Source of the DNA: an uncultured Alphaproteobacteria bacterium
GTDB taxonomy: Bacteria; Pseudomonadota; Alphaproteobacteria; Minwuiales; Minwuiaceae
Reading direction: 5' to 3'
Assembly (NCBI GenBank): GCA_913064755.1
Contig: CAJYBQ010000148.1
Span: 1 to 7,578, forward strand
DNA: 7,578 bases
Part shown: positions 6,047-7,578 of the stretch, piece by piece
Position numbering within the stretch: the first letter of the stretch is position 1
Layout: the number at the start of each line of letters is the position of its first letter
Position numbers and translations under genes: made by a program
The notes under the pieces: generated by a model
What the model was told of the DNA's origin: nothing
Database searches by the model: none
What the model saw: the letters and a program-made list of their open reading frames with translations, nothing else

Positions 6047-6423
6047 CAGTCAAGGGTCTCCAGGAACTTCGCGTAGGCGTCCGCGTCCATCAGATCGTCG
6101 AGCTGCGACGGGTCCGACAGCGTCATGCGGTAGAACCAGCCGTCGCCTTCGGCGCTCTCGTTGACCAGGGCCGGGTTGTCGTCCAGCGCGTCGTTGCGCG
6201 CGGTCACCTGGCCACTGGCCGGGGCATAGACCTCGCTGGCGGCCTTGACGGATTCGATGACCGCCGCCTCGGCGCCCTTCTCGACGTCCTGTCCCACGTC
6301 CGGCAGGTCGATGTAGACGACATCACCCAGCTGATCCTGCGCGTAGTCGCTGATCCCGATGGTCGCTTCTGCGCCGGAAACCTCTACCCACTCGTGTTCC
6401 TTGGTGTACTTGCGGTTCGACAT
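6046..6423 (-). CDS. gcvH: Glycine cleavage system H protein
   Basis: A 125-aa lipoyl carrier protein that shuttles the aminomethyl intermediate between the P, T and L proteins of the glycine cleavage system. The N-terminus KYTKEHEWVEV and the ISDYAQDQLGDVVYIDLP block (about 24-41) are typical. The lipoylated lysine is K60 in ESVKAASEVYAP, and the closing DGWFYRMTL block is present. Length matches the family. The ATG at 6423 has AGGAGAG upstream. It lies 90 bp after gcvT, a gap in which no further structure is evident, and overlaps gcvPA by one base. Its activity requires octanoyl/lipoyl attachment by enzymes not in this window. Confidence 0.97.
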   Translation of the reverse strand: MSNRKYTKEHEWVEVSGAEATIGISDYAQDQLGDVVYIDLPDVGQDVEKGAEAAVIESVKAASEVYAPASGQVTARNDALDDNPALVNESAEGDGWFYRMTLSDPSQLDDLMDADAYAKFLETLD

Positions 6424-6513
6424 CGTGCTCTCCTGCTCGCTTTGCCTGTCCTGTTGTCTCTCTTGCAGCCGGTTGCCCGACCACGCTTGTTCTCGGTGCC
6501 GTTCTTGCCAGAA

Positions 6514-7411
6514 TCAGCGCTTGTAGTTGTGGGGCGCGAAGGGCATCGCCGCGACCTGCATCGGCAACGACTTGCCCCGCTGTTCGGCGAACAGGGCGGT
6601 ACCCGGCTCGGCCAGTTCAGACGCGACATAGCCCATGGCCACCGGCGCGCCGACGCTGGGTCCGAACCCGCCCGATGTCACATGGCCGACGTTCCGGCCA
6701 TTGCCGTCCAGGATGGCCGCGCCCTCGCGGATCGGTGCCCTGCCTTCCGGTCGCAGCCCGACGCGGCGACGTGACGGGCCATTGGCAATCTCCGCCAGGA
6801 TGCGGCTGCCGCCCGGAAAGTCCCCGGCCTCCCGCCGTCGTTTCTGCATCGCCCAGACCAGGTTGGCCTCGACCGGCGAGGTGGTGGTGTCGATGTCGTG
6901 ACCATAGAGGCAGAGCCCGGCCTCCAGCCGCAGGGAATCCCGCGCGCCCAGGCCGATGGATCGCACGCGGTCATCGGCCAGCAGCGCCTCGGCAAATGCC
7001 ACGGCCCTGCCCTCCGGCACCGAGATCTCGCAGCCATCCTCGCCCGTGTAGCCGGAACGCGAAATCCAGAGGTCCGCACCGTCCCAGGTGAAGCCGCCCG
7101 CCGTCATGAACGTCAGGTCATCGACACCGGGGACCAGGCCGGCCAGCACCGCCACGGCCTGCGGTCCCTGCAGGGCCAGCAGCGCCCGTTCGGGCATGGG
7201 AACCACCGCCACGTCGGCGGGCATCGCCGCCTGCAGATGCGCGATGTCGGCGTCCTTGCAGGCCGCGTTGACCACCAGCAGCAGATCATCGTCGCGCCGG
7301 GTGATCATCAGGTCATCCAGGATGCCGCCTGAATCGTTCAGGAACATGCTGTAGCGCTGCTTGCCGGATTTCAGTTCCCGCATGTTGCTGGGGAGCAGTT
7401 TCTCCAGCGCG
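6514..7411 (-). CDS. gcvT: Aminomethyltransferase GcvT (5' end lost at contig end)
   Basis: T-protein of the glycine cleavage system. It transfers the aminomethyl carbon from GcvH to tetrahydrofolate, giving methylene-tetrahydrofolate and ammonia. About 298 genuine residues remain, beginning ALEKLLPSNM. Compared with E. coli GcvT (about 364 aa), some 65-70 N-terminal residues are missing. Conserved blocks present include NDSGGILDDLMI with the conserved Asp pair, SGYTGEDGCEI, GLGARDSLRLEAGLCLYG, TSPVEANLVWAM and the C-terminal MPFAPHNYKR. The reading frame can be extended to a GTG at 7425, but those first five codons lie in Illumina adapter sequence and the apparent start is false. Any upstream promoter or glycine riboswitch is also lost. 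It is the first gene of the visible gcv operon, 90 bp before gcvH. Confidence 0.95.
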
Positions 7412-7476
7412 GATCGGAAGAGCACACGTCTGAACTCCAGTCACATTCCTTTATCTCGTATGCCGTCTTCTGCTTG
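7412..7476 (+). other. Illumina TruSeq index adapter (sequencing artefact)
   Basis: The stretch begins GATCGGAAGAGCACACGTC, continues through the rest of the TruSeq index-read primer site to CCAGTCAC at 7444, and carries the 6-base index ATTCCT (7445-7450). TT and the P7 flow-cell end follow, closing with TTCTGCTTG at 7476. The 65-nt length and index fit the TruSeq index-27 adapter as I know it. It is joined directly to gcvT codons on its left. It is synthetic library sequence left in the assembly and must not be annotated as genome. Confidence 0.97.
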
Positions 7477-7578
7477 AAAAAAAAAACGAGAAAAGATTAA
7501 TAGCAAATATACAGAAGTGACTACGTGTCACATCTGAGAGCAAACATCAAGTAAGATGTGTTGCCTTACACATTTGTT
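7477..7578. other. Post-adapter poly-A and AT-rich sequence of unknown origin
   Basis: Ten A residues (7477-7486) follow the adapter, as is typical when a read runs past the end of the library molecule. The remaining bases (7487-7578) are AT-rich, unlike the GC-rich genome to the left, and hold no recognisable gene. They contain short inverted repeats (GTGAC-TACGT-GTCAC; CACATCT with AGATGTG). The source may be low-quality base calls or a chimeric foreign fragment. It should not be treated as contiguous with gcvT. Confidence 0.85.

Noticed and set aside
4979..6076. 365-codon plus-strand frame opposite gcvPA
   Set aside because: Antisense shadow of the conserved gcvPA gene with no recognisable domain.
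7477..7486. Poly-A run as a biological tail or terminator
   Set aside because: It directly follows the flow-cell end of the adapter and is a sequencing read-through artefact.

Overview
The window is GC-rich bacterial DNA, and every recognisable gene is on the minus strand, so transcription runs from right to left. The content suggests an alphaproteobacterium, probably from the Rhodospirillales or a related group. It has a split P-protein glycine cleavage operon, a small PAS_5-type protein, a DUF1499 protein, and a fused siroheme synthase behind a SAM-II (metA-motif) riboswitch candidate, a class found mainly in Alphaproteobacteria. The order assignment is inference.

Layout in transcription order, right to left. 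At the far right (7412-7476) the genomic sequence stops inside gcvT and continues into a complete 65-nt Illumina TruSeq index adapter, then a 10-base A run and about 90 bases of AT-rich sequence of unknown origin. This is a contig-end artefact, not biology. Next comes the glycine cleavage operon gcvT (5' truncated) - gcvH - gcvPA - gcvPB. The last three genes have stop/start overlaps (TGATG and ATGA). It is followed at 26 and 19 bp by a HIT-family protein and a DUF1499 protein, which look like the tail of the same transcript. After a 136-bp gap holding a perfect TGTGA-N6-TCACA palindrome comes a PAS-domain gene. A 431-bp non-coding leader follows, and then cysG, which runs off the left edge.

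How the genes work together: GcvT, GcvH and GcvPA/PB (with a lipoamide dehydrogenase encoded elsewhere) cleave glycine to CO2, ammonia and methylene-tetrahydrofolate, feeding one-carbon units toward methionine and SAM. CysG uses SAM to make siroheme, the cofactor of assimilatory sulfite and nitrite reductases, and so supports sulfur supply for cysteine and methionine.

The most interesting biology is the cysG leader. It contains a strong match to the SAM-II aptamer, followed by two sets of mutually exclusive hairpins and a possible short Cys-containing leader ORF. This suggests SAM feedback on siroheme synthesis. The aptamer ends about 180 nt before the cysG start, so the usual SAM-II arrangement, with the ribosome-binding site beside the pseudoknot, does not apply directly to cysG.
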